From an uncultured Clostridia bacterium (GTDB lineage Bacteria; Bacillota; Clostridia; Christensenellales; CAG-314), in contig CANOTO010000006.1 in NCBI GenBank assembly GCA_947570215.1, forward strand, positions 74,819 through 136,112: a stretch of 61,294 nt of DNA. The letters run 5' to 3'. Under the pieces are notes generated by a model. It saw only the letters and a list, made by a program, of their open reading frames with translations. It made no database searches and was not told the origin of the DNA. Positions 18,418 to 26,963 of the stretch are shown here, one piece after another (position 1 is the stretch's first letter; each line of letters begins with the position of its first letter). The position numbers were made by a program, and so were the translations under genes.

Positions 18418-18446
18418 TTGACAATGCATTATTCATTGTTTATAAT
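18418..18446 (+). promoter_or_regulatory. Consensus sigma-A promoter of malK, with a palindrome in the spacer
   Basis: TTGACA (18418-18423), 17 bases, TATAAT (18441-18446): a perfect match. Within it CAATG and CATTG (18422-18438) form an inverted repeat that could be a repressor site. The rest of 18306-18589 shows nothing else. The leader to malK is about 135 bases. Confidence 0.88.
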
Positions 18447-18589
18447 ATTGCCAGGCATATGCGCAACGGCGTTTGTAGGATAGTTTTATCCTATACGTCG
18501 TTTTTGCGCGGCAGGCGTTTGGGGCGACGGAAGAATGAAAATAAAACGTTAATCCGTTGCCCCGCGCAAACGAAAAAAGGAGAAAGATT

Positions 18590-20488
18590 ATGGCAAACGT
18601 ACAACTCAATCACATTTATAAGGTATATCCCAACGGGGTAAAAGCAGTCAACGACTTTTGTATGGACATAGCCGATAAAGAATTTATCGTTTTCGTAGGT
18701 CCGTCGGGCTGCGGAAAATCCACAACCTTGCGTATGATAGCGGGCTTGGAAGAAATTACCGCGGGCGAGCTTAGAATAGGCGACGCGGTGGTCAACGATA
18801 TGGAGCCCAAGGATCGCGACATAGCGATGGTTTTCCAGAATTACGCGTTATATCCGCATATGACGGTATACGAGAATATGGCTTTCGGACTTAAACTGCG
18901 CAAGCTCCCAAAGGCTGAAATAGACGAAAAGGTCAAGGAAGCCGCGCGCATCTTGGGCATTACGGAATATCTCGACCGCAAGCCCAAGGCTTTGTCCGGC
19001 GGACAGCGCCAGCGCGTAGCGTTGGGACGCGCGATAGTGCGCGAGCCCAAGGTTTTCCTGCTCGACGAGCCGCTGAGCAATCTCGACGCGAAACTGCGTA
19101 CCGCAATGCGTTCGGAGATAAGCAAGCTGCATCACAAGCTGCAAACGACGTTTATTTACGTAACCCACGACCAAGTGGAAGCTATGACTATGGGTACGCG
19201 TATCGTCGTTATGAAGGACGGCTTCGTTCAGCAGATAGACAGTCCGCGCAATTTGTACAATTTTCCCGGCAACAAGTTCGTTGCAGGCTTTATAGGAACG
19301 CCGCAAATGAACTTCTTCGACGGCAGACTTACTCAGCACGGCGACAAAGTTACGGTAACGTTAGACAATACGGCAGTAAGCTTGGATGCTCCCGCAAGTT
19401 ACTTCAACAAGGCGAACCGCGCATATCTCGACGGCAGCAAGCCCGTAGTTATCGGCTTGCGCGCGGAGCACATATCCGTCGATCCCAAACAGTTCCCCTA
19501 TAAAGCCAAGTGCCGCGTTTCTCACGTGGAAGAATTGGGTACGGACTGTCAGGTATATGCCGACTTCAATATTGCCAGCGAAGAAACGGTTGCGGATAGT
19601 CCCACGAGAGTCATTGTCAAGGCGCCCGCAGGAAGTTTTTACGAAATCGATCAAATTATCGAAGTATCGCTCGATTTGTCGCACATTCACATATTCGATG
19701 CGGAAACGGAGCAGACAATCGCTCCGCGCATTCCCGCCGAAGTAGTGGTAGAAGGAGTTATCGCTAACGGCGCGCTGACGGCGCTCGGCGCGGAAATTGC
19801 GCTTCCCGCGGCAATCGAAGCGCCTAACGGCAAGTATTCCGTCGTCATTCCAACAGACGCGGTAAGCTTGAAGGGAAAAATCGACGCGGAAGTTATAGGC
19901 GAAGAAGACGTAAACGGTCAGCGTCTTGTACACTTGAAGGTGGGCGATATTATATTGTTTGCCAAGCTTGATGCGGAAGATAAGGTTGGCAAAAAAGCTA
20001 AAATTGCAATAGATCTAAAACAGATTACTTTGGAGCAAAACGGCGAAACGGTAACCGCTCCGCTTGCTTGCGAAAACGCGCTTGTAGGAAGACTTGGCAA
20101 ACGCAAGGTGACTGTCGAAAAGGAAGTTAACGGCAAGATGAAGAAAGTCAGCGAGTTGGAATTCTATCTTACCGTTCTTGGAGCGGAATTTCCCTGCTCG
20201 CGCGCGCTTGCGCTGCGCCTTGCCAACGGCGGCGGACAGGATATTTTCAACAAGGACTTGGAGCTGCGCTTTACTCCGTACCAAGTAACTACGGGAGAAA
20301 CGGGTATAGAAGCTGCAGTGGAAAAGGTTGTAGATTACGGCTCGGAGCAATTTGCCGTGTGCAAGGTAGGCGACACGACGGTTAACGCGCTTGTAGGAAA
20401 GGATTTTGCCGAAACGTCCGTACGTCTTGCTTTGGATTCCGAACAGCTTGCTATCATCGAGCTTGCAAACGGCATACGTTTAGCGTAG
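18590..20488 (+). CDS. MalK/MsmK-type sugar ABC ATPase with a long extra C-terminal region
   Basis: A 632-residue protein. Residues 1-375 are a normal multi-sugar ATPase: Walker A GPSGCGKST (37-45), Q-loop FQNYALYPHM, signature LSGGQRQR, Walker B VFLLDEP, and the TOBE/OB domains with GLRAEHI. Family members usually stop near 370 residues. Here about 257 further residues follow (roughly 376-632). They are beta-rich, with repeated 'VVxxGxxxVxALVG' and 'EFPCSRALALRLANGG' type phrases, perhaps extra TOBE/OB-like modules. It should power the MalFG permease and possibly other sugar importers. The ATG at 18590 has AAAGGAG before it. It is a separate transcript from malEFG. Confidence 0.85.
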   Translation: MANVQLNHIYKVYPNGVKAVNDFCMDIADKEFIVFVGPSGCGKSTTLRMIAGLEEITAGELRIGDAVVNDMEPKDRDIAMVFQNYALYPHMTVYENMAFGLKLRKLPKAEIDEKVKEAARILGITEYLDRKPKALSGGQRQRVALGRAIVREPKVFLLDEPLSNLDAKLRTAMRSEISKLHHKLQTTFIYVTHDQVEAMTMGTRIVVMKDGFVQQIDSPRNLYNFPGNKFVAGFIGTPQMNFFDGRLTQHGDKVTVTLDNTAVSLDAPASYFNKANRAYLDGSKPVVIGLRAEHISVDPKQFPYKAKCRVSHVEELGTDCQVYADFNIASEETVADSPTRVIVKAPAGSFYEIDQIIEVSLDLSHIHIFDAETEQTIAPRIPAEVVVEGVIANGALTALGAEIALPAAIEAPNGKYSVVIPTDAVSLKGKIDAEVIGEEDVNGQRLVHLKVGDIILFAKLDAEDKVGKKAKIAIDLKQITLEQNGETVTAPLACENALVGRLGKRKVTVEKEVNGKMKKVSELEFYLTVLGAEFPCSRALALRLANGGGQDIFNKDLELRFTPYQVTTGETGIEAAVEKVVDYGSEQFAVCKVGDTTVNALVGKDFAETSVRLALDSEQLAIIELANGIRLA

Positions 20489-20490
20489 TC

Positions 20491-20569
20491 GCTCGCGTAT
20501 CCCGTTGAAAAAGGCTTCACTTCGCTACGCTCGTTGCAGATTATTTTCAACGGGACACGCTCGCTCTAA
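20491..20569 (+). repeat. Palindromic 3'-flank repeat, copy B
   Basis: This element begins two bases after the malK stop. TCCCGTTGAAAA and TTTTCAACGGGA are its pairing arms, flanked by GCTCGCG and CGCTCGC. It is the inverted equivalent of copy A at 9801-9876. The loop contains GGCTTCACTTCGC and CTCGTTGCAGATT, wording shared with the larger units at 20614-20995. Confidence 0.8.
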
Positions 20570-20671
20570 GTCTAAAGCGGACAACCCCCGACCACTTGGA
20601 AGGGGGGGCAATGTCGCTCGTGGGTTCGCGCGAAAACGGCTTCGCTTCGCAAAACCGATATAAGAATAAAC

Positions 20672-20706
20672 AAATTCGGGGTTACCGTTGGCAACCCCGA
20701 ATTTTA
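20672..20706. terminator. Perfect inverted repeat inside palindromic unit C
   Basis: AAATTCGGGGTT and AACCCCGAATTT form a 12-bp stem followed by TTTT. It could end transcripts in both directions. Confidence 0.65.
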
Positions 20707-20957
20707 TATATACACAATAACCGCGGTTTTGCTCGTTGCAGATTGTTTTCGTTGCGAACCCACTCGCTCTTGTATTTAAGCGGACGAGCATATTAGAACT
20801 TGTCGCTCGCACACTCCGCCGAAAACTGTTTAACTCGCGAACGAATGAAGTAATTAAGTTAAGCATTCGGAACTTTTCGCAGTAGTGCAGCAAGCGTTAC
20901 GTGCATTCGCTCAAAAAAAGCTTCGCTTCGCAAAACCGATGTAATAATATACTAATT

Positions 20958-20989
20958 AAGGGGGGGGGCTACCGGCACCCCTTTTTTTT
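20958..20989 (+). terminator. G9 hairpin with T8 tail
   Basis: Nine Gs (20960-20968) can pair in several registers with CCCC (20978-20981), followed by eight Ts. It is homologous in position to the hairpin of unit C. Confidence 0.6.
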
Positions 20990-21043
20990 GTGCGTTAACG
21001 ATTATTGAACACCGTTTACTGCAAAGTGATTGTTGATTGGGTA

Positions 21044-21072
21044 TAGACAAATAGTTAAAAAAATGTTACAAT
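21044..21072 (+). promoter_or_regulatory. Probable promoter of the decayed lipoprotein gene
   Basis: TAGACA, 17 bases, TACAAT; about 120 bases before the ATG at 21196. Confidence 0.6.
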
Positions 21073-21195
21073 GGGTTAAATTAAATTTTATCTATAAAGT
21101 AAAGGTTATAAAGAGAGTAGTTAAAGGGTAAACAAAAGTTTTATATCTTCGTCTATGTGTTTTATCATATACGTATAAATAGGGGGAATTGAATT

Positions 21196-22227
21196 ATGAA
21201 AAAAATAACCACAACAATACTATTGGCATTTTTGGCAGTATGATTTGCAATTACGTTATACGGGTGCAACACGACCATAACAGACGACATAAAATTGGTT
21301 GACGGATATTATGTTTACAGAATAATGGAGAATTCATCTTATAAAAATTGTTATGCTTTATTTGGCGTACAGGACGACAAAATAATTAACGGAGCGTTGA
21401 CGATTCCAGAAGAAATAAACGGAACAAGAGTTTCGGCATTAGGATTTAAGGAATTGGGCTGGGTAGGCGAACGTGAACCGCTGCATATGTATAAGAACGA
21501 CAAGATTAGAAAAATAGTCATTAATCACGAAATAATGATTTACGATACTTTATTCGTAAACTTAAAAGAATTAAAAGAGCTACAATGCAATGCAAAAGTA
21601 TCTTTCTATTACTATCAAAAAAATATCAATGAATTATTATCTGTAAAATTGATAGACAAAGAATCGAATGGCAATACGATTCTTAGCGAAATTAAAAATT
21701 TACGAAGCGTCAAACTTGTGAATAACAAAGGGGATTTGAGTCGTTATCTATCTCCGAAAGATATCGTTGCATATTTTATACCGAATGCAGAGCAGTTGAC
21801 GGGGCAGACGTTGTCTCAATACACTTCGTTGTCTTCATTTATCATACCGGAAACAGTAATGAAGATAGATAAAGGCATTTTTACAAATAGCAAAATAGAT
21901 GTATTTGTACGGCACACAAAAGAAAATTGTCCGGAAGGGTTAAAAAACGGATGGGACGAAGGGGTCAACGTAGTATGGGGATTCGAAGACGAGATAGTGG
22001 TATTCGATACGTTTGACGGTTCGGCAATACAATGCATAGACACCAATAAAAATTACCAAATAGCCAAGAAAGGAGATAAGCTTCAAGAACCGCAGCAGCC
22101 CGCTAAGGAAGGATACTCGTTTACAGGTTGGTACAAGGACTATGCGTTATCCGAGCAATGGAACTTCGACACAGATTTGGTAGAAGAAAGCACGGTTTTA
22201 GTTGCCGGCTGGCAAAAAAACAATTAA
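21196..22227 (+). pseudogene. Lipoprotein with InlB-type repeat, interrupted by TGA in the signal peptide
   Basis: Reading from the ATG at 21196 (after AGGGGGAATTGA) gives MKKITTTILLAFLAV, then TGA at 21241-21243, then in the same frame FAITLYGCNTT, a proper lipobox. The frame stays open to 22227 (about 343 residues in all). The middle is a leucine/isoleucine-patterned region like BspA-type surface proteins, and the end (GYSFTGWYKDYALSEQWNF...LVAGW) is an InlB/Flg_new-type B repeat. A single nonsense change seems to have killed export. TGA ends other genes here, so recoding to Trp is unlikely. Translation restart at the TTG at 21295 would give a protein without signal. Confidence 0.75.
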
Positions 22228-22244
22228 AACAAAGGAGAAAAATT

Positions 22245-22641
22245 ATGTCCAAAGCAAGAGTTAATGTAACCGTAGGTATACTGCTTATTGCGGTAATAGC
22301 TGCGGCGTAGGCTTTCTGCTTTTTTCAGCGCCGATTGCACGGACAGCGAGTTGCATAATTACACTAAGAGAGCTTCTCCAAGCGGTTAATATCCGTCAAT
22401 AACGTTGTTGGTACACGGACAAGGCGGAATGTCTGTGTTAAAATACAGTAAGATTATATAAAAAAGATATAGAAAAATCTCGAATGCGTATAACAGACCG
22501 TATATGGCGCAAATTGTAGGTTGGAATAGCAACGGTACGTTGAAAAACAATACGTGCGTCGGCAAATGCGATTTCAAGAATATGACGTTAGGACAAAAGA
22601 AATTCTGTAACGGCGGCAAAGTGGGCAGAACAGGAGAATAA
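22245..22641 (+). pseudogene. Remnant of a surface-protein gene (start and 3' end only)
   Basis: After AAAGGAG an ATG opens MSKARVNVTVGILLIAVIAAA, a signal-like start ended by TAG at 22308-22310. The frame beyond (AFCFF) is still hydrophobic. The middle has no long frame. The last 160 bases encode NRPYMAQIVGWNSNGTLKNN...GKCDFKN...GGKVGRTGE, the same C terminus as the remnant at 6418-6573. It is a deletion or decay product of the same family. Confidence 0.7.
22482..22641 (+). repeat. Duplicated gene 3' end, copy 2 of 2
   Basis: The partner of 6418-6573. This copy keeps the frame through GWNSNGTL, where copy 1 has lost bases. Confidence 0.88.
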
Positions 22642-22705
22642 TTCGGAATAAAATTGTTTGCCGAGCGGAAACGCTCATCGCAGTTGTCATAACTTATTAG
22701 TTAAG

Positions 22706-22747
22706 AAAAAAGGGGAATACCGCATTAAGCGGTAAACCCCTTTATTT
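22706..22747 (-). terminator. Terminator of uppP (bidirectional)
   Basis: AAAGGGG and CCCCTTT form the outer stem and CCGC/GCGG the inner stem. On the minus strand a T6 run follows directly; on the plus strand TTTATTTT follows. Confidence 0.8.
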
Positions 22748-22756
22748 TAGTTATTG

Positions 22757-23515
22757 TTACAGTATTATCAGCGATACTATTAACGGAATTATCAGGTAAA
22801 CCGCAAACCATATCCAGCTTTTGGTTTTGACGGCGCGCATTACCATATAAACGGATACCAGCCCCGAGCAGAACGCCGCGGCAATGCCTATAATCACGCA
22901 GTACCAAGGCGCCGTTATAGCTGCCGTCAGCGCTTCGTAGCCTTCCACTGCCGCGCTTGCAAGTATAACGGGGATAGACAGCAGAAAGGAAAATTCCGCC
23001 GCGTCGCTTGCGTTTATGCCGAAAAGCTTCATTGCGGAGATCGTACTTCCGCTGCGCGACAGTCCTGGGAACACCGCAATACCTTGCGTAACTCCCGTAA
23101 TAATCACGGGCAGCCAACCTGCTTGTTCAAGTCGCAGCCGCGGACGGGACAGTCGGTCGGAAACGATTATTAACACAATCGTCAAAGCGAATCCTATCGG
23201 CAGCAGATTGGCAAGAAAAGCTTCGGGAACGAACAGCTTTACCAATAGCGCTATAACGAACGTAGGAACGCTCGCCACGACAAGGTAGACAAACCTTTTG
23301 TCGGCTATAGGGTGGCGTATAGTTTGCCACAGACATTTACGCATAGATATTACTACGGCGAGCAGCGTGCCGAGATGCAGCATAACGTCGAAGAACAGCC
23401 CGGCTTGAATATCGAACAGTTTTTCCGCAAGCAAAAGGTGTCCGCTGCTCGACACCGGCAGGAACTCCGTAAACCCCTGCAAAAGACCCAAAAATATGCT
23501 TTGTAAAACCGTCAT
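22757..23515 (-). CDS. uppP: Undecaprenyl-diphosphatase
   Basis: A 252-residue integral membrane enzyme of the BacA/UppP family. It recycles undecaprenyl pyrophosphate to the monophosphate lipid carrier for peptidoglycan and confers bacitracin tolerance. Signatures seen are LLQGFTEFLPVSSSGHLLL (residues 10-28, with the catalytic Glu17 and the SSSGH loop) and FPGLSRSGSTI with the conserved Arg. It is slightly shorter than the usual 265-280 residues. It is divergent from ychF. The start is the complement of ATG at 23513-23515. Confidence 0.95.
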   Translation of the reverse strand: MTVLQSIFLGLLQGFTEFLPVSSSGHLLLAEKLFDIQAGLFFDVMLHLGTLLAVVISMRKCLWQTIRHPIADKRFVYLVVASVPTFVIALLVKLFVPEAFLANLLPIGFALTIVLIIVSDRLSRPRLRLEQAGWLPVIITGVTQGIAVFPGLSRSGSTISAMKLFGINASDAAEFSFLLSIPVILASAAVEGYEALTAAITAPWYCVIIGIAAAFCSGLVSVYMVMRAVKTKSWIWFAVYLIIPLIVSLIIL

Positions 23516-23623
23516 AGCTCCGTTACGTTCCTTGTTGATAAAGTTGCTGCATCGCTGTTGCCGAAGGCAAAGGCGATTTTATCGTCGGTTTTTGCAATAT
23601 AAATTACCGAAATGTAATTTTTA

Positions 23624-23652
23624 TTTACATTAAGCGCATTTTATTGTATAAT
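23624..23652 (+). promoter_or_regulatory. Promoter upstream of ychF
   Basis: TTTACA, 17 bases, TATAAT. It lies 230 bases before ychF, so the transcript has a long leader (about 23660-23884) with several small hairpins but no recognised riboswitch. Confidence 0.75.
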
Positions 23653-23884
23653 TAAACGGTCGGATCGGTCTAACCGAATATATCTTATTGTTATGTCGTA
23701 CGGCAGCTGATAGATTTTTAAGAAAAGATTTACGCGTACGATACAATAACTTAACGGTCTCGGCGCACGCCGAATTATTATCGGGCGTCGCAAAACAGAC
23801 TCGGCTGCATAATTAAGCATACGCTTTTTTGCGTCGTTTTAGACTGCAAGGGCATATTTTCCTTATCTAAGGGGGTTGTTATAA

Positions 23885-24976
23885 ATGAAATTGGGAGTCG
23901 TCGGGTTGCCTAACGTAGGTAAAAGTACTCTGTTTAACGCAATAACGCAAGCGGGCGCGGAAATAGCCAATTATCCGTTTTGCACAATAGAACCCAACGT
24001 AGGCGTCGTCGCCGTTCCCGACGAACGGTTAGATAAGCTTGCCGCGCTGTACGACAGCAGAAAGGTTACGCCCACGTACTTGAAATTTGTGGATATAGCC
24101 GGGCTTGTCAAGGGCGCGTCCCGCGGCGAAGGCTTGGGCAACAAGTTTCTGTCTCACATACGCGAAGTTGACGCTATCGTTCATGTCGTACGCTGTTTCG
24201 CAGATTCCAACGTAACTCACGTTTCCGACAAAATAGATCCCGTTTCCGATATGGCTACGATAAATTTGGAGCTTATCCTTGCGGATATCGAAACGGTTAA
24301 CGCGCGTCTCAGCAAGGCTGTAAATATGCAAAAGACGGGCGATAAAAAATACAAAACGGAAGCGGCGCTGCTCGGACGCATTCTTGCTCATCTCGAAAGC
24401 GAAAAGCCCGTTCGCACCATGCAGTTCGACGAAGACGAGCAGGCTCTTGTCGAAGATATGTTTCTACTAACGTCCAAACCCGTTATATACGCCGCAAATA
24501 TTGCGGAAGACGACATAGGTCAGCGCGATAACGAACTGGTAAAAAAGGTAGTCGAATATGCCGAAGCGGAAAACGCCGAAACGTTGGTTATCTGCGCCAA
24601 GGTGGAAGAGGAACTGTCCCGTCTCGACGCGGAAGAAAAGGCAATGTTTCTCGAAAGCTACGGCATAGAAGAAAGCGGTCTTAACCGATTAGTCAAGAAA
24701 TGCTACAAACTGCTGCGTTTGGTAAGCTATCTCACCGCGGGCGAAAAGGAAACCCGCGCTTGGACTGTTACGGAAGGAACCAAGGCTCCGCAGGCAGCGG
24801 GCAAAATACATTCCGATTTCGAAAAGGGTTTTATCCGCGCGGAAATCGTCGATTATAACACAATGTTGGAGTTAGGCGGTTATAACCAAGCCAAGGAAAA
24901 GGGCAAGGTCCGCAGCGAAGGCAAGGACTACGTAATAAAGGACGGCGACGTTGTGTTGTTCCGTTTTAACGTATAA
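23885..24976 (+). CDS. ychF: Ribosome-associated P-loop ATPase YchF
   Basis: A 363-residue Obg-family protein (OLA1/YchF), which prefers ATP and binds ribosomes. G1 GLPNVGKST (residues 7-15), the switch segment NYPFCTIEPNVG, G3 DIAGLVKGASRGEGLGN and the C-terminal TGS domain (LRAWTVTEGTKAPQAAGKIHSDFEKGFIRAEIV) are all present. NxxD of classical GTPases is replaced, as usual in YchF (YAANIAEDD). The start follows AAGGGGG. It is monocistronic. The 284 bases after it (24977-25260) hold nothing recognised. Confidence 0.97.
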   Translation: MKLGVVGLPNVGKSTLFNAITQAGAEIANYPFCTIEPNVGVVAVPDERLDKLAALYDSRKVTPTYLKFVDIAGLVKGASRGEGLGNKFLSHIREVDAIVHVVRCFADSNVTHVSDKIDPVSDMATINLELILADIETVNARLSKAVNMQKTGDKKYKTEAALLGRILAHLESEKPVRTMQFDEDEQALVEDMFLLTSKPVIYAANIAEDDIGQRDNELVKKVVEYAEAENAETLVICAKVEEELSRLDAEEKAMFLESYGIEESGLNRLVKKCYKLLRLVSYLTAGEKETRAWTVTEGTKAPQAAGKIHSDFEKGFIRAEIVDYNTMLELGGYNQAKEKGKVRSEGKDYVIKDGDVVLFRFNV

Positions 24977-25260
24977 GGTCGGAACTTCGCCGAAAACTTA
25001 TTGCGAAATATTTGAACCGACTTCGTAAGAAGCGGAAACGATAGACGGTAATTTATCGGAAGAAATACGCCAAGTCAAACCGTTTGCGTTAAATGACCGC
25101 TTCGTTCCGCCGACCTCTGCGCCAAGGTAAACGGCGCGGCTAAGCGCGTACGATTTTCAAACGCCATTTGTACAAAAAAAACAGACTACGCAAGATTCGG
25201 CGAAATAGATTACGGACATTGTAAAGAATTTTTTAACTTCAAACGATTGACGGAGGAAAA

Positions 25261-26895
25261 ATGAAGCGTTCTACCGTAAAAGAAATAAATCCCAACAAAG
25301 TCGGTCTCGGCAATAAAATAGCGTTCGCTTGCGGAGATATTTTCGGCGGCGGAAGCTTTAATATTATAAACTTTTTGTTTACGCCGTTTTTAACATTGGT
25401 CGTAGGCATACCCATGGTGCACTTAACTTGGCTGTTGCTGCTTACGAAAATTTGGGACGGTATTATCGATCCGTTCATCGGCAAGGTTACGGACGGCAAG
25501 CGGCCGGGTAGGTACGGCAAACGGCGTTACTTTATGCTTATTTGCGCGCCGCTTGTTTTGGTGGCGTTTGTAATGCTGTTTTTCCCTTGGAATATCGTTA
25601 CCAACAGCGTTCCGTTAAAATGTGTTTTCGTAATTATAGTATATATGCTGTACGCTACGGCGCAAAGCTTTGTGCTTATTCCCTACTATTCGCACGCCAG
25701 CGAGATGACGGACGACTTTAACGAACGAAACAACGTCAATGCGGTGCGTATCGCTTTCAGCATAATGTCCAGTATTATATGCGTAGCCGTTCCCGGCATG
25801 ATAGCTTCGCCTACCAAGGGCGACAACGGCGTATGCTATATTCTTATGGCGGGTATATTCGGCGCAATCTTCGCTATATCCGTTTTGGTCACGGCGATAT
25901 TCAGTAAGGAACAAATAGTAACTCCGCCTGTTCAAACCAAGCTGAGCTTGAAAGAATTCGTACGTCCGTTAAAGCTCAAAACCTACCGTCAGTATCTCGG
26001 TATACAAATGTGTACGTCTATGGCTATGGCGGTAATGAGCAGCTTTTTCTTTACGTTCTGCGATTTTTATTTAAGGCGTATGAGTTACAGTCAGTTAACT
26101 CTCAACGGCGGCAGCCGTTTCCCCATAGCTACGGTTGCGGCGGCAATGATGTTTGTAGCGCAGATTTTCGCGCTGCCGTTTTATTTGAAGCTTATAAAAA
26201 TCAAGTCGAAACGCTTTGCGTATATTACTGGCGCGCTGATTTGGATAACAATGGTGGCATTTATGCTGTTGTTGCCCGCCGAAAGCGAAATCGCAGTAGG
26301 AGATAACGGCGGTATAAGCACGGTTACGGGCGCGCCTAATTGGCTGGTTATCGTGTTTGGATTGCTTACGGGTTTCGGCATAGGCGGCACGGTGTTCGTC
26401 CCGCACAGCAGTTTCGGGGACGTATGCGACGTAGGCGAGCTGTACTTCGGCGAGCGTACCGAAGGCGCGTTTTCGGGCTTAACCAATTTTCTCAACACAA
26501 CCGCGCAGGCGGTAGGACTGGCGATTCCGCCGCTTGTAATAGGATTGTGCGGATACGTGGAGACTCAATACGTTACGACTGCGGAATTTGCGGCAAAGTA
26601 CGGCGACGTTGCTAACGGCGCGACCGTAACCTTTAACGACATATTGTGCAAGGTTACCAAGGGCGCGGAAAACGTTCAGCTGCTCCCTGTCGAACAGACG
26701 GAAACGGCGCAGCTTGCCATAAGGCTAACGTTTATTCTGTTACCCATCTTTATAATGTGCATAGGCATAGCGATAGCCGGCCGCTATAAGCTGACAAAAA
26801 CGTTGCAAAGTAAAATTGTCGAAGCCAACGCGTATACGGACAAGGATACCGACGAGTTCCGTAAAACCCGCGAAGAATTGCTCAAACAGCTGTAA
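25261..26895 (+). CDS. GPH-family (MelB-like) sugar:cation symporter
   Basis: A 544-residue MFS transporter with about 12 membrane segments. The N terminus (GLGNKIAFACGDIFGGGSFN) and the loop DPFIGKVTDGKRPGRYGKRRYFML are diagnostic of the glycoside-pentoside-hexuronide family. The conserved Asp in the DxxxGxxxD motif is present (KIWDGIIDPFIGKVTD). It probably imports a glycoside with Na+ or H+. The sugar cannot be named, and no hydrolase is adjacent. The start follows ACGGAGG. Confidence 0.9.
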   Translation: MKRSTVKEINPNKVGLGNKIAFACGDIFGGGSFNIINFLFTPFLTLVVGIPMVHLTWLLLLTKIWDGIIDPFIGKVTDGKRPGRYGKRRYFMLICAPLVLVAFVMLFFPWNIVTNSVPLKCVFVIIVYMLYATAQSFVLIPYYSHASEMTDDFNERNNVNAVRIAFSIMSSIICVAVPGMIASPTKGDNGVCYILMAGIFGAIFAISVLVTAIFSKEQIVTPPVQTKLSLKEFVRPLKLKTYRQYLGIQMCTSMAMAVMSSFFFTFCDFYLRRMSYSQLTLNGGSRFPIATVAAAMMFVAQIFALPFYLKLIKIKSKRFAYITGALIWITMVAFMLLLPAESEIAVGDNGGISTVTGAPNWLVIVFGLLTGFGIGGTVFVPHSSFGDVCDVGELYFGERTEGAFSGLTNFLNTTAQAVGLAIPPLVIGLCGYVETQYVTTAEFAAKYGDVANGATVTFNDILCKVTKGAENVQLLPVEQTETAQLAIRLTFILLPIFIMCIGIAIAGRYKLTKTLQSKIVEANAYTDKDTDEFRKTREELLKQL

Positions 26896-26963
26896 TAACG
26901 CGCTCGGCGGTGCAAAAATATCGAATTTTGTACGGCGGCGGTTTAGATAATATACGGATAAAA

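Larger units (their letters stand above)
20570..21000. repeat. Tandem degenerate palindromic elements (copies C and D)
   Basis: Unit C (about 20614-20773) has outer arms CTCGTGGGTTCGC and GCGAACCCACTCGC, inner GCTTCGCTTCGCAAAACC and GGTTTTGCTCGTTGCAG, and a perfect 12-bp hairpin at its centre (20672-20704). Unit D (about 20898-20989) repeats the left half (GCTTCGCTTCGCAAAACCGA) with a G9 hairpin at the matching position. No gene is seen from 20489 to 21195. Confidence 0.7.

Noticed and set aside
20489..21195. CRISPR array or insertion sequence
   Set aside because: The repeats are imperfect palindromes of different lengths without regular spacers, and there is no transposase frame.
21241..21243. 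In-frame TGA read as tryptophan or selenocysteine
   Set aside because: TGA is used as a normal stop in this window (for example the ends of the genes at 27734, 28639 and 30806), no SECIS-like structure is apparent, and the site lies in a hydrophobic signal peptide where neither residue would be needed.
5223..22641. Prophage or integrated element carrying the surface genes
   Set aside because: No integrase, att-type repeats or phage structural genes were found, and housekeeping genes lie in between.
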